Below are positions 45,941 through 56,948 of a DNA stretch of 64,000 bases, one piece after another. Each line of letters begins with the position of its first letter. Position 1 is the stretch's first letter. The translations under genes were made by a program, and so were the position numbers. Below the pieces are notes generated by a model. It made no database searches and was not told the origin of the DNA. It worked only from the letters and a program-made list of their open reading frames with translations. Source of the stretch: Nitrospirota bacterium (GTDB lineage Bacteria > Nitrospirota > Nitrospiria > SBBL01 > JAADHI01); the NCBI GenBank assembly GCA_029261135.1, contig JAJDBX010000077.1, forward strand, positions 1-64,000. Reading direction: 5' to 3'.

Positions 45941-47860
45941 ATGGGGAAAGTAATTGGTATCGATCTTGGGACGACATTTTCTTGTATGGCGGTTGTGTCT
46001 GGTGGAGATCCCGAAGTGATTTCAAATGCGGAAGGGAACCGCACAACACCTTCCATTGCAGCAGTGACTGACAAAGGGGAACGCCTGGTGGGTTTGGTTG
46101 CACGGCGGCAGGCGGTGACCAATCCGGTCAATACCGTTTTTTCGATTAAACGACTGATGGGACGCAAAATAGATGCCCCTGAAGTGGTTGAAGCGAAGGG
46201 ACGTCTGCCTTATAAAATTGTTGCTTCTAAGAATAATGACGCCCATGTTGAAATTCAGGGCAAGCAATACAGTCCACCTGAAATCGCTGCGATGGTACTG
46301 CAAAAGCTCAAACAAGACGCGGAAGATTTTCTGGGAGAAAAAGTGACTGAGGCGGTGATCACCGTTCCTGCTTATTTTGACGACAGCGAACGCCAAGCCA
46401 CAAAGGATGCCGGTGCCATTGCAGGATTGGATGTGCTTCGGATTATCAATGAGCCAACAGCCGCTGCCCTTGCCTATGGTCTTGATAAGAAAAAGGACGA
46501 AAAAATCGCCGTTTACGATCTTGGCGGGGGAACTTTTGATGTTTCCATTCTTGAAATTGGTGATGGTGTTTTTGAAGTGAAATCAACTAATGGGGACACC
46601 TATCTCGGCGGAGATGATTTTGATTTGACCATTCTAGAATGGTTGGTGACTGAGTTTAAAAAAGAGAATGGCATGGATCTTAAAAGTGATAAAATGGCGC
46701 TCCAACGATTGAAAGAGGCGGCAGAGAAAGCAAAAATCGAGCTTTCTTCTTCACAAGAGACAGAGATCAATTTGCCCTTCATCACCGCCGATGCCTCAGG
46801 TCCGAAGCACCTTGCCATTAAGCTGACACGCGCTAAACTAGAACAATTGGTAGGAGCGCTGGTTCAACGAACAATTGAGCCTTGCAAAAAAGCACTTGCC
46901 GATGCAGATCTTCAAGCGAGTGATATTGATGAAGTGGTCTTGGTCGGTGGCATGACGCGGATGCCAATGGTTCAGGAAATTGTTAAAAAGTTCTTTAAGA
47001 AAGAACCACACAAAGGGGTCAACCCAGATGAAGTGGTGGCCATTGGTGCAGCCATTCAGGGCGCAGTCCTGAAAGGGGATGTGAATGATGTACTCCTGCT
47101 CGATGTGACCCCGCTTTCTCTTGGCATCGAAACCATGGGAGGTGTTTTTAGCCGAATTATTGACAGAAACACCACGATCCCTACAAAAAAGAGTCAGACC
47201 TTTTCGACGGCGGCCGACAACCAAAATGCGGTGACCATTCGGGTGCATCAGGGTGAAAGAGAGATGTCTGCGGATAATAAACTTTTAGGTCAGTTTGATC
47301 TTGTGGGTATCCCCGCAGCACCTCGGGGTGTCCCTCAAATTGAAGTCACATTTGATATTGATGCGAATGGGATTGTCCATGTTTCAGCGAAAGATAATGC
47401 GACCCAAAAAGAACAATCGATTCAGATTACGGCTTCAAGTGGGTTAAGCGATGAAGAAATCAATCGCCTCGTCAAAGAAGGAGAAGCACACGCTGAAGAG
47501 GATAAACTAAAGAAGGAACGCGTTGAAGTCAAAAATGAGGCCGATACCCTTATTTATTCAACGGAGAAATCTTTGAGCGAATTCGGAGACAAAGTTTCCG
47601 AAGAGGATAAAACGGCGATTGAAGCCGCATTGGCCGATTGTAAAAAGTCTATCGAATCAGACGATATCGACGATATTCGCGCGAAGATTGAAGCGCTGAC
47701 AAAGGTATCGCATAAGCTTGCTGAAGAGATGTATAAAAAAACCGCTGAAGAGACCGGTAGCCCGGAAGCGGGCGGGACGACCTCGGATGCGGGTGGATCG
47801 GATGCGGATGAAACGGTTGTTGATGCCGAGTTTGAAGAAACGGATAAGACAACAAAATAA
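45941..47860 (+). CDS. dnaK: Molecular chaperone DnaK (Hsp70)
   Basis: 639 aa. ATPase motifs [28 protein letters not shown] and [14 protein letters not shown]; substrate-binding domain from about residue 385; flexible acidic C-terminus rich in Gly/Ala/Asp ([20 protein letters not shown]). AAAGGAGG lies just upstream of ATG 45941. It is the central Hsp70, working with DnaJ and GrpE encoded beside it and induced through the CIRCE. Confidence 0.98.
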   Translation: MGKVIGIDLGTTFSCMAVVSGGDPEVISNAEGNRTTPSIAAVTDKGERLVGLVARRQAVTNPVNTVFSIKRLMGRKIDAPEVVEAKGRLPYKIVASKNNDAHVEIQGKQYSPPEIAAMVLQKLKQDAEDFLGEKVTEAVITVPAYFDDSERQATKDAGAIAGLDVLRIINEPTAAALAYGLDKKKDEKIAVYDLGGGTFDVSILEIGDGVFEVKSTNGDTYLGGDDFDLTILEWLVTEFKKENGMDLKSDKMALQRLKEAAEKAKIELSSSQETEINLPFITADASGPKHLAIKLTRAKLEQLVGALVQRTIEPCKKALADADLQASDIDEVVLVGGMTRMPMVQEIVKKFFKKEPHKGVNPDEVVAIGAAIQGAVLKGDVNDVLLLDVTPLSLGIETMGGVFSRIIDRNTTIPTKKSQTFSTAADNQNAVTIRVHQGEREMSADNKLLGQFDLVGIPAAPRGVPQIEVTFDIDANGIVHVSAKDNATQKEQSIQITASSGLSDEEINRLVKEGEAHAEEDKLKKERVEVKNEADTLIYSTEKSLSEFGDKVSEEDKTAIEAALADCKKSIESDDIDDIRAKIEALTKVSHKLAEEMYKKTAEETGSPEAGGTTSDAGGSDADETVVDAEFEETDKTTK

Positions 47861-47869
47861 GGACGGTTC

Positions 47870-48979
47870 ATGGCGAGTAAGAGAGACTATTATGAAGTAC
47901 TTGGTGTTCAAAAAAACGCCTCATCAGAAGAGCTCAAAAAAGCCTATCGCAAGTTAGCGCTTAAATACCATCCAGACCGGAACGCCGGAAACAAGGCTGC
48001 AGAGGATAAATTTAAAGAAGCCAATGAAGCTTATGGGATATTAAGTGATGCGCAGAAACGTCAAGCCTATAACCAATTTGGACATGCGGGGCCGGGCGGG
48101 GGTGGATTTGATTTTGGTCAGGGCGGCGGCGGGTTCTCAGATGTTTTTGGAGATATATTTGAGGAGTTTTTCGGAGGACAATCGGGAGGCGGCGGAAGCC
48201 GGGCCCAGCGCGGGAGTGATCTTCGCTACAACTTCACGCTGAGTTTTGAGGACGCGCTTTTCGGTAAAGAGGCGAAGATCAAGCTTGTTCGCCCGGAACA
48301 GTGCAGAAAATGTGATGGGACGGGTGCGAAGGGTGGGGCGACAAAGCGCTGTACAACCTGTAATGGCGCGGGTCAGGTCAGGTTTCAACAAGGGTTTTTC
48401 ACCGTCAGCCGGACATGCAGCACTTGTCGCGGTGCAGGAAGTATTATTGCCGATCCCTGTACAAAATGTAAGGGCCAGCGCTATGTAGAAAAAGAAAAAT
48501 CAATTTCAGTCCAGATCCCCGCCGGGGTTGATTCTGGCACACGGCTTCGTGTCACAGGTGAAGGGGAAGTGGGTCTCAATGACGGCCCCTCGGGCGATTT
48601 ATATGTGGTTATCACCGTGGAGGATCATCCCCAATTTGCGAGAGATGGGGATAATATCCTTTATGAAGCGCCGATCAGTTTTGTAAAGGCCGCGCTGGGT
48701 GCAACGCTCGAAGTCCCAACGATCAAAGGAAAGACCCCTTTGAAAATTCCAGCGGGTTCACAGGATGGTAAAATATTTCGTTTGAAGGGCCTGGGTTTTC
48801 CCAGTCTTCGTGGATACGGGATTGGAGACCAAGTCGTCAAAGTCCGGATCACTATCCCCACCAAGCTCAGTCCTGAACAGAGACGAAGCCTCGAAACCTA
48901 TGCAAGCTTGAGCGAGGAAGAAGTACACTCTGAGTCCGGCACGATTTTGGATAAAGTGAAGAGTCTTTTTGACTCATGA
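47870..48979 (+). CDS. dnaJ: Chaperone DnaJ
   Basis: 369 aa, full class I architecture: J domain with HPD in [10 protein letters not shown], Gly/Phe-rich linker ([13 protein letters not shown]), four zinc-finger repeats ([32 protein letters not shown]), then the C-terminal substrate domains. It stimulates DnaK ATPase and delivers clients. Start ATG 47870 after AAGGA, 9 bases past the dnaK stop. Confidence 0.98.
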   Translation: MASKRDYYEVLGVQKNASSEELKKAYRKLALKYHPDRNAGNKAAEDKFKEANEAYGILSDAQKRQAYNQFGHAGPGGGGFDFGQGGGGFSDVFGDIFEEFFGGQSGGGGSRAQRGSDLRYNFTLSFEDALFGKEAKIKLVRPEQCRKCDGTGAKGGATKRCTTCNGAGQVRFQQGFFTVSRTCSTCRGAGSIIADPCTKCKGQRYVEKEKSISVQIPAGVDSGTRLRVTGEGEVGLNDGPSGDLYVVITVEDHPQFARDGDNILYEAPISFVKAALGATLEVPTIKGKTPLKIPAGSQDGKIFRLKGLGFPSLRGYGIGDQVVKVRITIPTKLSPEQRRSLETYASLSEEEVHSESGTILDKVKSLFDS

Positions 48980-48997
48980 GATTGGTTTTCCTGTTTC

Positions 48998-49774
48998 ATG
49001 CCAGTTTATTTTATTCATTCTGATCAAATTGATCAAGGCATTATTCGTCTTCGGAGCGCTCTGGATCACCACCTCCGCACGGTTCTTCGTATAAAGGTGG
49101 GTGAGCACATTTCTTTTGTGGATGAATGCCCGAGACGGTATCAAGCAAAGGCCATTTCCATACATCCAGGTCAAATGGCCTTTAAAATAGAATCAGAGAC
49201 CTTGCGTCCCACAAGTAAATTCCCTAAGATAAGGTTGTGTGTGGCTTTGATTAAAAGGGATAAAATGGATTGGATGGTGCAAAAAGCGACTGAACTGGGG
49301 GTTTCAAGCATCTCCCCCGTTTTGACGAATCGTACCGTTGTTCGGCCCGACCTCAAGCGAGGGGCACAGCAAGTTGAACGTTGGACAAAAATTGCGATGG
49401 AGGCCTCACAGCAATCGTGTCGGTGGGATGTCCCCACCCTTGATCGGCCTATTGGCTTAAAAACATTATTTGCAGAACCGCCCTCAAATCGGGAGCGATT
49501 TATTTTTTCAGAGCAGGCCCCCTTGTCTTCCTGCAAGGCAGATATTGAACAAGAATTTTCTGGATCCATCATACTGTTAATTGGTCCAGAAGGGGGCTGG
49601 ACGAGCACTGAATTGTCTGAAGGCGAAGTGGCAGGATATCGTCCTTTTTCTTTAGGGGAGCAGGTTTTACGAACTGAAACGGCGGCACTGGCCGCCCTGA
49701 GCATTTTTCAATACGAGATTTTGAATGGAACTCGTCACATCAGCGACACCAGAAAAAGCCCCCCCCCTTCATAG
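48998..49774 (+). CDS. rsmE: 16S rRNA (uracil1498-N3)-methyltransferase
   Basis: 258-aa SPOUT methyltransferase. The N-terminal PUA-like domain (HHLRTVLRIKVGEHISFVD) precedes the SAM-binding trefoil knot: LIGPEGGWTSTELSEGE and SLGEQVLRTETAALAALSI. It modifies U1498 of 16S rRNA. Its last 50 bases overlap the next gene, and a 9-base C run (49759-49767) lies in the overlap. Confidence 0.94.
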   Translation: MPVYFIHSDQIDQGIIRLRSALDHHLRTVLRIKVGEHISFVDECPRRYQAKAISIHPGQMAFKIESETLRPTSKFPKIRLCVALIKRDKMDWMVQKATELGVSSISPVLTNRTVVRPDLKRGAQQVERWTKIAMEASQQSCRWDVPTLDRPIGLKTLFAEPPSNRERFIFSEQAPLSSCKADIEQEFSGSIILLIGPEGGWTSTELSEGEVAGYRPFSLGEQVLRTETAALAALSIFQYEILNGTRHISDTRKSPPPS

Positions 49775-50234
49775 AGAAAAGGTAGATTCGACGGGCATAG
49801 GTTTGGGAATGCAGCCTGCGGGTTTTATTCGGCGCGTCATTGCTTATATCATCGATACCTGTATTCTATTTACCCTCGTTCTCTTTTTTATTTTTTCTGG
49901 ACTCATGGGGGTGCATTTATCGACCGGGATTGATTCCTTTTATTACGAGGGAAGCGGAGCGATTTTTCTGCTGAGTGTGTTGTTTCTTTATATGGGCTAC
50001 TTCACTTTTTTTCACGCGCATGCGGGGCAGACTCCGGCAAAAATGATCATGAGAATTAAAGTCGTCACCCACCAAGGCAAGATCCCTTCTCATTTTCAAG
50101 CCTTGGTTCGGACGTTTGGATTTTTTTTATCCCATCTCTTTTTTGGCTTTGGTTTTTTACTCACCCTTATTGGACATCAAAAGCGGGCACTACATGATCT
50201 GTTTTCCAGTACTCAGGTGATTCTTTCCCCCTAG
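49725..50234 (+). CDS. RDD family membrane protein
   Basis: 169 aa with about three membrane helices. The RDD motif begins at AGFIRRVIAYIIDTCILF (Arg-Asp-Asp-like, here RR..D), followed by the second half with QTPAKMIMRIKVVTHQGK. RDD proteins are small transporter-like inner-membrane proteins of uncertain substrate. ATG 49725 lies inside the rsmE 3' end. Confidence 0.85.
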   Translation: MELVTSATPEKAPPLHREKVDSTGIGLGMQPAGFIRRVIAYIIDTCILFTLVLFFIFSGLMGVHLSTGIDSFYYEGSGAIFLLSVLFLYMGYFTFFHAHAGQTPAKMIMRIKVVTHQGKIPSHFQALVRTFGFFLSHLFFGFGFLLTLIGHQKRALHDLFSSTQVILSP

Positions 50235-50243
50235 GCTGTCGAC

Positions 50244-50927
50244 ATGCGCTTATTTCTTCTTTGTTTTCTTTTTTTTGTTTTGTTCTTTAACGTATTGGGA
50301 TTAAAAGCGGAAACCCTTGTTGAAGGGGTTGTCGCAATTGTTTTGACAGATAAGAGCAAGCCTGGACAAGAAGTCCTCTTTTTTTCTGATCTTGAGCGAT
50401 ACCGACTTTTTTTCAAGCCTTTAGCAGAAGTCTTGGCCCATGAGAACGAAGCGGCACTGAAAGAAGGAGAGGGATTAAAAGAATCCCTCCGTTGGATGAT
50501 TGCGCAAAAATTTTTTAAAAAGGAAGCGCTCCGATTTGGACTAAAAAGACCGACTGAACAAGAGATCGAAATACAGCTTGAAGTGATTCGCCAACGATTC
50601 AGCGATGAAGAAGATTTTCAAAATGCACTCAAGCAAGCGGGGTTAACGGATAAAGCCTTAAAAAAAGAAGTTTTCGATTTTCTTTGGGTCGAAAAACTGA
50701 TTAAAGAACGGATTCGAGAGTTTATTTTTATCAGCCCCAAAGAAGTCGTGAAATACTACCTCGATCATCTCACTAATTTTTCTGGAAGTCCCTTTGAAGA
50801 ATTTGAAGCAGAAATAGAACAGATTCTCTCAAAGCAAAAAGAGGAGCTCAAAAAATCAGCTTATCTGAACCGCATCAAAGAAAAGGGTGAGATTAAGATA
50901 ATGTTCGATGGGGGGCGTCCTTTTTAG
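50244..50927 (+). CDS. Secreted SurA-N-terminal-like protein
   Basis: 227 aa. Signal peptide (FLLCFLFFVLFFNVLGLKAE), then a helical domain with the SurA/PpiC N-terminal pattern (EGVVAIV..., LKESLRWMIAQKFFKKEALRFG, and a long helix with KEVFDFLWVEKLIKERIREF). No parvulin PPIase domain follows; the chain ends soon after, in a short VVKYYLDHL segment. It is probably a periplasmic chaperone-like protein for outer-membrane or secreted clients. Its stop is 3 bases from the convergent htrA stop. Confidence 0.7.
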   Translation: MRLFLLCFLFFVLFFNVLGLKAETLVEGVVAIVLTDKSKPGQEVLFFSDLERYRLFFKPLAEVLAHENEAALKEGEGLKESLRWMIAQKFFKKEALRFGLKRPTEQEIEIQLEVIRQRFSDEEDFQNALKQAGLTDKALKKEVFDFLWVEKLIKERIREFIFISPKEVVKYYLDHLTNFSGSPFEEFEAEIEQILSKQKEELKKSAYLNRIKEKGEIKIMFDGGRPF

Positions 50928-50930
50928 TCT

Positions 50931-51809
50931 TTATCCTGTCCTATTTTTCTGTTCTAAAAGGACGTCTTCTATCCAACTTTTGAGCTTCTTTTTGACGGTA
51001 TCGATTGGGATGGCAAAGCCGATTCCCTGACCCGAAGCAACAATTGCGGTATTGATGCCAATTACTTTCCCTGCGACATTTAAGAGGGGCCCTCCGCTAT
51101 TTCCGAAGTTAATGGATGCGTCTGTCTGAAGAAACGTTTCTTGATCTGGGAGCCCCAAGTGGTTTCGTCCTGTTGCGCTAATGATCCCCACCGTGACTGT
51201 TCGGTCGAGCCCGAAGGGATTTCCGATCGCAATGGCCCAGTTTCCCACTTCGATTTGCTGGGAGTTTCCCAATTCTACAACGGGGAAATCATCGTTGTTT
51301 GGGATTTTAATGAGGGCTAAATCACGTGCTTCATCTTTTGCGATAATTTCGCCGATAAATTCTCTGTGATCAGAAAGACGCACTGTAATCTGATCGGCCT
51401 CTGAAATGACATGGTGGTTGGTTAAAATAAACCCTTCTTTACTGATGATAAAACCCGAACCGAGATTTTTTTCTTTATATTGTCGCCGAGGGGCATTTTG
51501 AAAGAGATCCTCAAAAAAATCTTGAATACCGCCCCTCTTTTCAGATCTGGGACGATCAGGGTGTCGAACAAAATGGATGGTACTGATGTTGACGACTGCG
51601 GGCGTGACTTTTTTGGCGACACGAATAAAGGCTTTTTCAGTGACAAGCAGTGCCCGTGCTGGAATTTCTTCAATAAAATCATCCGGGATTGGTTCTGGCA
51701 TTAAGAGGGATGTTGACGTTGTTGTTGGCGTGTGCGCAGATGGTGTTTCTTTTTGGCAGGAAAATAAAAATGAACCGATGAGCAACAAAAGCAGGAAGGG
51801 AAGGTTCAT
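50931..51809 (-). CDS. HtrA-type serine protease lipoprotein without PDZ domain
   Basis: 292 aa from ATG 51809; a GTG at 51845 is also in frame. The lipobox-like LFSC at about residue 18 suggests a lipoprotein. The trypsin-like domain has His (LTNHHVI), Asp (ARDLALIKI) and Ser (FGNSGGPLLN) in place, unlike the Thr variant at 17270-18328. The frame stops soon after the protease domain, with no PDZ. It is a probable periplasmic quality-control protease, 39 bases downstream of the cimA stop. Confidence 0.88.
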   Translation of the reverse strand: MNLPFLLLLLIGSFLFSCQKETPSAHTPTTTSTSLLMPEPIPDDFIEEIPARALLVTEKAFIRVAKKVTPAVVNISTIHFVRHPDRPRSEKRGGIQDFFEDLFQNAPRRQYKEKNLGSGFIISKEGFILTNHHVISEADQITVRLSDHREFIGEIIAKDEARDLALIKIPNNDDFPVVELGNSQQIEVGNWAIAIGNPFGLDRTVTVGIISATGRNHLGLPDQETFLQTDASINFGNSGGPLLNVAGKVIGINTAIVASGQGIGFAIPIDTVKKKLKSWIEDVLLEQKNRTG

Positions 51810-51848
51810 TTCCCTCAGTACGGTCTTGAATCGTTTTATCGCCACTGA

Positions 51849-53411
51849 TTAACCCTTTAAGAGTTTATATGCGATGCTATCGACGAGCGCTTGCCAGCTG
51901 GCTTCAATAATATTCTCAGCCACACCCACCGTTCCCCATTTTTTTTGACCGTCTCCTGATTCGATTAAAACACGCACCTTGGATGCCGTACCGTCACTGG
52001 CTGTTAACACACGGACTTTATAGTCGAGCAGTTTCACTTTTGACAGGGCCGGATAAAATTTTTCAAGAGCGTTCCGCAGGGCGTGATCGAGCGCATTGAC
52101 AGGCCCATTCCCTCTTGAGACCGTGTGCTCTACCTTTCCATCCACAGAGATTCGAATGGTGGCTTCAGAGATCGATTGGGCGTCTCCCTTTCGTTTTTCG
52201 TCAATCACACGAAAGCCAATCAGTTTAAAAAACGACCGGTCTTCGCCGAGGGCACGTTTCATCATGAGTTCGAATGATCCTTCCGCCCCTTCAAATTGGA
52301 AGCCTTCATGTTCTAACTCTTTGAGTTTCGATAATATTTTTTGGACTTGCGGTGAATCATCCGAAAGCGAGATGTTATAGGATTTAGCTTTTTCAAAAAG
52401 CGTGCTTTTTCCTGAATAATCGGAGATTAAAATACGTTGTTGATTTCCGACTTTTTCCGGCGAAATATGCTCATAGGTCTCCGGATTTTTCCGCACAGCG
52501 TGGACATGAATGCCGCCTTTATGGGCAAAAGCGGATCGACCCACATAAGGTTGGCGTTTGTTGTGGGGCAGATTCCCGATCTCGCTGACGTAACGGGAAA
52601 CACTGCGGAGTTGTTTCAGTTGATCATCGGAGACGACATCCAAGCCCATCTTTAATTTCATGTTGGGAATCACCGAGCAAAGGTTGGCATTGCCACAGCG
52701 CTCTCCAAATCCGTTGATGGTGCCCTGTACCTGTGTGACCCCAAGGGAGACAGCCATCAGGGTATTGGCCACGGCGACTTCCGAATCATTATGGGCATGG
52801 ATCCCGATAGGGTTTCCAATGTTCTTCATCACGACTTCCAAGATTTCTTTGATCTGCCAAGGCATCGTGCCACCGTTTGAATCGCAAAGAATCAGACATT
52901 CTGCACCCGCATTGCGCGCGGTTTCCAATGTTTTTAAGGCATAGTCGGCGTCGGCAAGATAGCCGTCAAAAAAATGTTCGGCGTCGTAAAAAACCCGTTT
53001 CCCTTGTTGTTTTAAGAAGTCGATTGAGTCGGAAATCAGTTCTAGGTTTTGGTCGAGCGTAATGCCGAGGGCTTCAGTCACATGGAGATCCCAGCTCTTG
53101 CCAAAAATGGTGATCCAATTCGTTCCGGCATTGATTAAGTTCTTTAAGTTGATTTCTTCGGAGGCTTTATGACGCCATCGACGTGTCGATCCAAATGCGA
53201 CAAGCTGCGCTGATTTAAGCTCGACTTTTTTCATTTCCTCAAAGAAAAGAATGTCTTTGGGGTTTGCACCCGGCCATCCGCCTTCAATAAACTGAAAGCC
53301 CAGTTCGTCCAATTTTTGAGCGATACGCAGCTTGTCTTCTACTGAGAAGGCGACATCTTCAGACTGTGCCCCATCCCGCAAGGTTGTATCATATAAATCA
53401 ATTTGTGACAT
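51849..53411 (-). CDS. cimA: (R)-citramalate synthase
   Basis: 520 aa. DRE-TIM metallolyase core with YDTTLRDGAQSEDVAFS, FIEGGWPGANPKD and GIHAHNDSEVAVANTLMAV. The LeuA-type C-terminal regulatory domain spans about 385-515. It condenses pyruvate and acetyl-CoA to citramalate, the first step of the threonine-independent isoleucine pathway. FIEGGWPGANPKD distinguishes CimA from LeuA. It sits downstream of lysC and probably shares its transcript. Confidence 0.94.
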   Translation of the reverse strand: MSQIDLYDTTLRDGAQSEDVAFSVEDKLRIAQKLDELGFQFIEGGWPGANPKDILFFEEMKKVELKSAQLVAFGSTRRWRHKASEEINLKNLINAGTNWITIFGKSWDLHVTEALGITLDQNLELISDSIDFLKQQGKRVFYDAEHFFDGYLADADYALKTLETARNAGAECLILCDSNGGTMPWQIKEILEVVMKNIGNPIGIHAHNDSEVAVANTLMAVSLGVTQVQGTINGFGERCGNANLCSVIPNMKLKMGLDVVSDDQLKQLRSVSRYVSEIGNLPHNKRQPYVGRSAFAHKGGIHVHAVRKNPETYEHISPEKVGNQQRILISDYSGKSTLFEKAKSYNISLSDDSPQVQKILSKLKELEHEGFQFEGAEGSFELMMKRALGEDRSFFKLIGFRVIDEKRKGDAQSISEATIRISVDGKVEHTVSRGNGPVNALDHALRNALEKFYPALSKVKLLDYKVRVLTASDGTASKVRVLIESGDGQKKWGTVGVAENIIEASWQALVDSIAYKLLKG

Positions 53412-53429
53412 GTTTCCCTTTAATGCAAA

Positions 53430-54671
53430 CTAGATGGATTCTTCCTGGGGTTCTTGTTTGTCACCCAGTTCAAAGGCTTCATGTAAGGTGCGCACGGCCA
53501 GTTCTGTATATTTTGATTCAATCACACAGGAGACTTTAATCTCAGAAGTCGAAATCATCATTATATTAATGCCTTCGGCGGCGAGAGATGAAAATATTTT
53601 TGCCGCAACGCCGGTATGGGAACGCATGCCAACCCCGATGATGGAAACCTTTGAGATGTGCTCGGTCAAGGCCACCTCCGCAACGCCCAGTTTTTCAATC
53701 AGGGCCATTAAAATTTCTTTGGCGCGGCGTGCATCTGTATTCGGTATGGTAAATGAAAGGTCTGTTAAACCGGCTTGACCCACATTCTGGATAATCATAT
53801 CTACATTCACATTCTCTTTTGCAATGGCTTCAAAAATCATCGCGGCGATGCCTGGACGATCAGGAACCCCGACCAGCGTGACCTTGGCCTGATTTTTATC
53901 ATAGGTAATTCCAGAAACAAGTTCTTGTTCCATCTCACTGTCCTCCGTCGTGACCAAGGTGCCCCCAAGGTCGTTAAAGCTTGATCGTACACAAATCGGA
54001 ACATGATATTTCATCGCAAACTCAACAGATCTTGTCTGAAGCACCTTTGCTCCCAGACTGGCCATTTCTAGCATTTCTTCATAAGAAATTTTGTGAATCC
54101 GCCTCGCCTCGGGGACAATATTGGGATCGGTGGTATACACGCCGTCCACATCCGTATAGATTTCACAGAGATCGGCTTTTAAAGCGGTGGCGAGTGCCAC
54201 CGCCGTGGTATCCGATCCTCCTCGACCTAAAGTGGTGACATCCGATTGTCGATTGATGCCCTGAAATCCTGCAACGACAGGAATGATCCCTTCTTTGAGT
54301 GCTTTTTCCAAACGGTCTGCTTGAATTTCTTGGATTCTGGCTTGGGCGTGTGTACTATCGGTGAGTATCCCCACCTGTCTGCCGGTAAAGGATTGGGCAG
54401 AGAGCCCCAATTCTTGGAGGGCCATGGCGAGCAGGGCGATAGAAACCCGTTCTCCCGTTGAGAGTAGCATGTCCATTTCACGTTGGTTTGGTTTTGCGGT
54501 AATCTTTTCCGCCATCTGCGTCAAATGATCTGTTTCTCCTGTCATTGCAGAAACCACGATCACCAATGATGTGCCTGTTTGAACGCATTTAGCAATCCGT
54601 TTGGCGACATTTTGAATTCGTTCAAGGTCACCCACGGAAGTGCCGCCGTATTTTTGAACAATTAAAGACAT
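53430..54671 (-). CDS. lysC: Aspartate kinase
   Basis: 413-aa monofunctional aspartokinase. N-terminal [15 protein letters not shown] is the ATP/aspartate signature; [17 protein letters not shown] lies in the kinase core. Two C-terminal ACT domains ([19 protein letters not shown] and [20 protein letters not shown]) mediate feedback control by lysine or threonine. It feeds hom and thrC encoded further upstream on the same strand. Confidence 0.96.
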   Translation of the reverse strand: MSLIVQKYGGTSVGDLERIQNVAKRIAKCVQTGTSLVIVVSAMTGETDHLTQMAEKITAKPNQREMDMLLSTGERVSIALLAMALQELGLSAQSFTGRQVGILTDSTHAQARIQEIQADRLEKALKEGIIPVVAGFQGINRQSDVTTLGRGGSDTTAVALATALKADLCEIYTDVDGVYTTDPNIVPEARRIHKISYEEMLEMASLGAKVLQTRSVEFAMKYHVPICVRSSFNDLGGTLVTTEDSEMEQELVSGITYDKNQAKVTLVGVPDRPGIAAMIFEAIAKENVNVDMIIQNVGQAGLTDLSFTIPNTDARRAKEILMALIEKLGVAEVALTEHISKVSIIGVGMRSHTGVAAKIFSSLAAEGINIMMISTSEIKVSCVIESKYTELAVRTLHEAFELGDKQEPQEESI

Positions 54672-54740
54672 CTCTTACTCATAAAATACTAAATACTGTT
54701 TAAGAATGTTGGGGAATGTGAGATTGTCAGAAATTTCATA

Positions 54741-55865
54741 TCAATGGTAGCAGGGGGCATTATTTGCAGACCAATCGATCTTCGACAAAGTCAAAGATTT
54801 ATGGGGAAGTTTCATTTGCTGCCTGGCCCCGATTCCTGCTGTTAGGGCCAAAGTCCAAAAGACAAAAAGACTTACAGTGCCGACTGCTGCTTTATCGATC
54901 CATTTTCCTGCACCAATTTCAAGATCGAGTCTACTCTCCGTATGACGAAACACAATGTTCAGAGAGGTGGCCATCTCCACAAACTTTCGCCAGGATCCTT
55001 TTTGGGCAAGCTGAAGTACCATCCCCCAGTTCTCTGCGTTTAGGCGTTGGTAATTGTCGTTTTGCGCATCGAGCCAATTTTCGAGATCAGAAATAAGATT
55101 GGCGAAATGCTCCGGGGGATAGACAAATCGGCGGGTTTTGGTGTCAGATAAAGTTGTTGTCTTCAATTTTTCTGAAGCTGAGGTTTTGTTGTTCTTTGGC
55201 GTTTTATCTCCTTTGTCGATATGGTTCAAAACATCATCAATTTCTTTTTCGATTTTTGCGAGTAGGCCATCCTGGTGTTTCATCAATTGAAGGAGCTCTT
55301 GGACTTCGCTCGGAGGACAGCCCTTTTTGTCGAGACTCGCTCTAATCTTTGAAACAAGAAAGAGCTGCTGCTTGTATTTTAAGGACTCGGTTTGTTCAAT
55401 CTGTTCTCTCAAGGTGCTTAAATCCGAAACAGGCATCGATGGTGCTTCGGGCAGGGGGACGGGCAATGGTTTCGAGTCCGACAAACCTGCGATAGCTTTA
55501 ATGAGAGCAAATGCCGCTTTTTTATCTTGTTGGCAATAATCCATCACCTGAATTTTATTCAGCGGTGGTGGCAGCAAACTCAAATTCACTTGATCCGAAA
55601 GCAAGACCGGCAGAATGGTTTTCCCGAGTTTTTGCACATAACTCAATTCATGCGTGCAGGCATCCGAACTCAGAGAATCAGGGGAGACGGCGAGAATAAA
55701 AAAATCACACGATCGAATATTACTCAAAATTTTATCCCACCAGGATTGTCCACCAGACAGAGCTTGGTCAAACCAAACCTCATGCTCAAGTTCTTCCAAG
55801 TCTTCGACCAAGTCTCTAACTGTATCTTGATCTACGTGGTTATAACTAATAAATATACGAGACAT
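54741..55865 (-). CDS. TIR-domain protein with C-terminal membrane segment
   Basis: 374 aa. TIR domain at 1-125: RIFISYNHVDQDTVRDLVED, WFDQALSGGQSWWDKI and SSDACTHELSYV, whose Glu73 is in the position of the catalytic glutamate of NAD-cleaving TIRs. A helical coiled-coil-like region (about 155-225) follows, then a hydrophobic stretch at about 330-350 (AAVGTVSLFVFWTLALTAG). Bacterial TIR proteins commonly act as NADase effectors in antiphage defence. The gene sits between thrC and lysC on the same strand, with AGAGGGA before its ATG, interrupting the biosynthetic order. No obvious partner sensor gene is adjacent. Confidence 0.85.
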   Translation of the reverse strand: MSRIFISYNHVDQDTVRDLVEDLEELEHEVWFDQALSGGQSWWDKILSNIRSCDFFILAVSPDSLSSDACTHELSYVQKLGKTILPVLLSDQVNLSLLPPPLNKIQVMDYCQQDKKAAFALIKAIAGLSDSKPLPVPLPEAPSMPVSDLSTLREQIEQTESLKYKQQLFLVSKIRASLDKKGCPPSEVQELLQLMKHQDGLLAKIEKEIDDVLNHIDKGDKTPKNNKTSASEKLKTTTLSDTKTRRFVYPPEHFANLISDLENWLDAQNDNYQRLNAENWGMVLQLAQKGSWRKFVEMATSLNIVFRHTESRLDLEIGAGKWIDKAAVGTVSLFVFWTLALTAGIGARQQMKLPHKSLTLSKIDWSANNAPCYH

Positions 55866-55892
55866 TATGTCCCTCTTATATTTAGAATCTTC

Positions 55893-56948
55893 TTAAAACC
55901 CTAATATTTTTAGAAGATCATCTTTATGAGAAACCATTAATGCCGGTTTTTTGGAAGATCTGAGTGAAAAATCCGTATCTTTTAATCCATGACCGGTCAG
56001 GGTGCACACCACCTGATCCCCTTTTTGAAAAAAACCATGCTGATTGAGTTTAATAAGCCCTGCGATTGCCGCGGCTGAGGCAGGTTCGCAGAAAACACCT
56101 TCCAGGCCGGCAATCATGCGATAGGCCGTGATGATTTCTTCATCGGTCACCATATCGATTTGTCCTTTCGACTCAGACGCTGCCGCTTCAGCTTGTTTCC
56201 AACTTGCGGGGTTGCCGATTCGAATTGCTGTTGCAATTGTTTTGGGTTTTTTCACCACTTTTCCCAGAACAATGGGTGCTGCCCCTGCGGCCTGAAAGCC
56301 GATCATTTTAGGGCACTTCGTGGTTTTTCCATTTTTGAGGTATTCTTTATAACCCATCCAATAGGCGGTGATGTTTCCTGCATTACCGACCGGCAAAAAA
56401 TGGAAATCTGGGGCTTCGCCCAGTTGGTCGCAGACTTCAAAAGCGCCTGTTTTCTGGCCTTCCAGCCGATAGGGATTGACCGAATTGACCAGGGTGACAG
56501 GGTAGGATTTTGAAACCTCTGTGACCAAGGTGAGGGCTTCATCGAAATTGCCGTCAATTTGAAGAATGGTCGCATCATGCATCATGGCTTGTGCCAGTTT
56601 GCCCAGGGCAATTTTCCCTTTTGGAATCAGGACATAGGCCTTCATCCCGCCACGCGCCGCATAAGCAGCTGCGGCTGCGGATGTGTTGCCCGTCGAGGCG
56701 CAAATTACTTTTTCTGCCCCGGCTTCTTTGGCTTTGGTGATGGCCATTGTCATGCCCCGATCCTTGAAGGATCCGGTCGGGTTTGCGCCGTCATATTTTA
56801 AGTAAAGATCTACATCGACCCCAATTTTTTTTGCGAGACGCGGCGCGGGTAAAAGAGGGGTTCCCCCTTCCTGAAGGGTAACGATGGGGCTTTGATCAGA
56901 AACCGGAAGAAATTCACGGTAAGCTTCGATAATGCCGGGCCATTTCAT
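55893..56948 (-). CDS. thrC: Threonine synthase
   Basis: 351 aa from ATG 56948 (GGAGAAG upstream), overlapping the hom stop by 4 bases; the longer frame begins within hom. It is a PLP enzyme of the beta/gamma family, with the PLP lysine in [14 protein letters not shown] and the phosphate loop in [12 protein letters not shown]. It converts O-phosphohomoserine to threonine. No thrB homoserine kinase is visible in the window. Confidence 0.95.
   Translation of the reverse strand: MKWPGIIEAYREFLPVSDQSPIVTLQEGGTPLLPAPRLAKKIGVDVDLYLKYDGANPTGSFKDRGMTMAITKAKEAGAEKVICASTGNTSAAAAAYAARGGMKAYVLIPKGKIALGKLAQAMMHDATILQIDGNFDEALTLVTEVSKSYPVTLVNSVNPYRLEGQKTGAFEVCDQLGEAPDFHFLPVGNAGNITAYWMGYKEYLKNGKTTKCPKMIGFQAAGAAPIVLGKVVKKPKTIATAIRIGNPASWKQAEAAASESKGQIDMVTDEEIITAYRMIAGLEGVFCEPASAAAIAGLIKLNQHGFFQKGDQVVCTLTGHGLKDTDFSLRSSKKPALMVSHKDDLLKILGF

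Noticed and set aside
49759-49767. Nine-base C run in the rsmE/RDD overlap as a phase-variation switch
   Set aside because: A single homopolymer in a gene overlap is weak evidence. A similar 9-base C run occurs in fumarase at 60677-60685, where it encodes a conserved GGG motif, so such runs are probably compositional.
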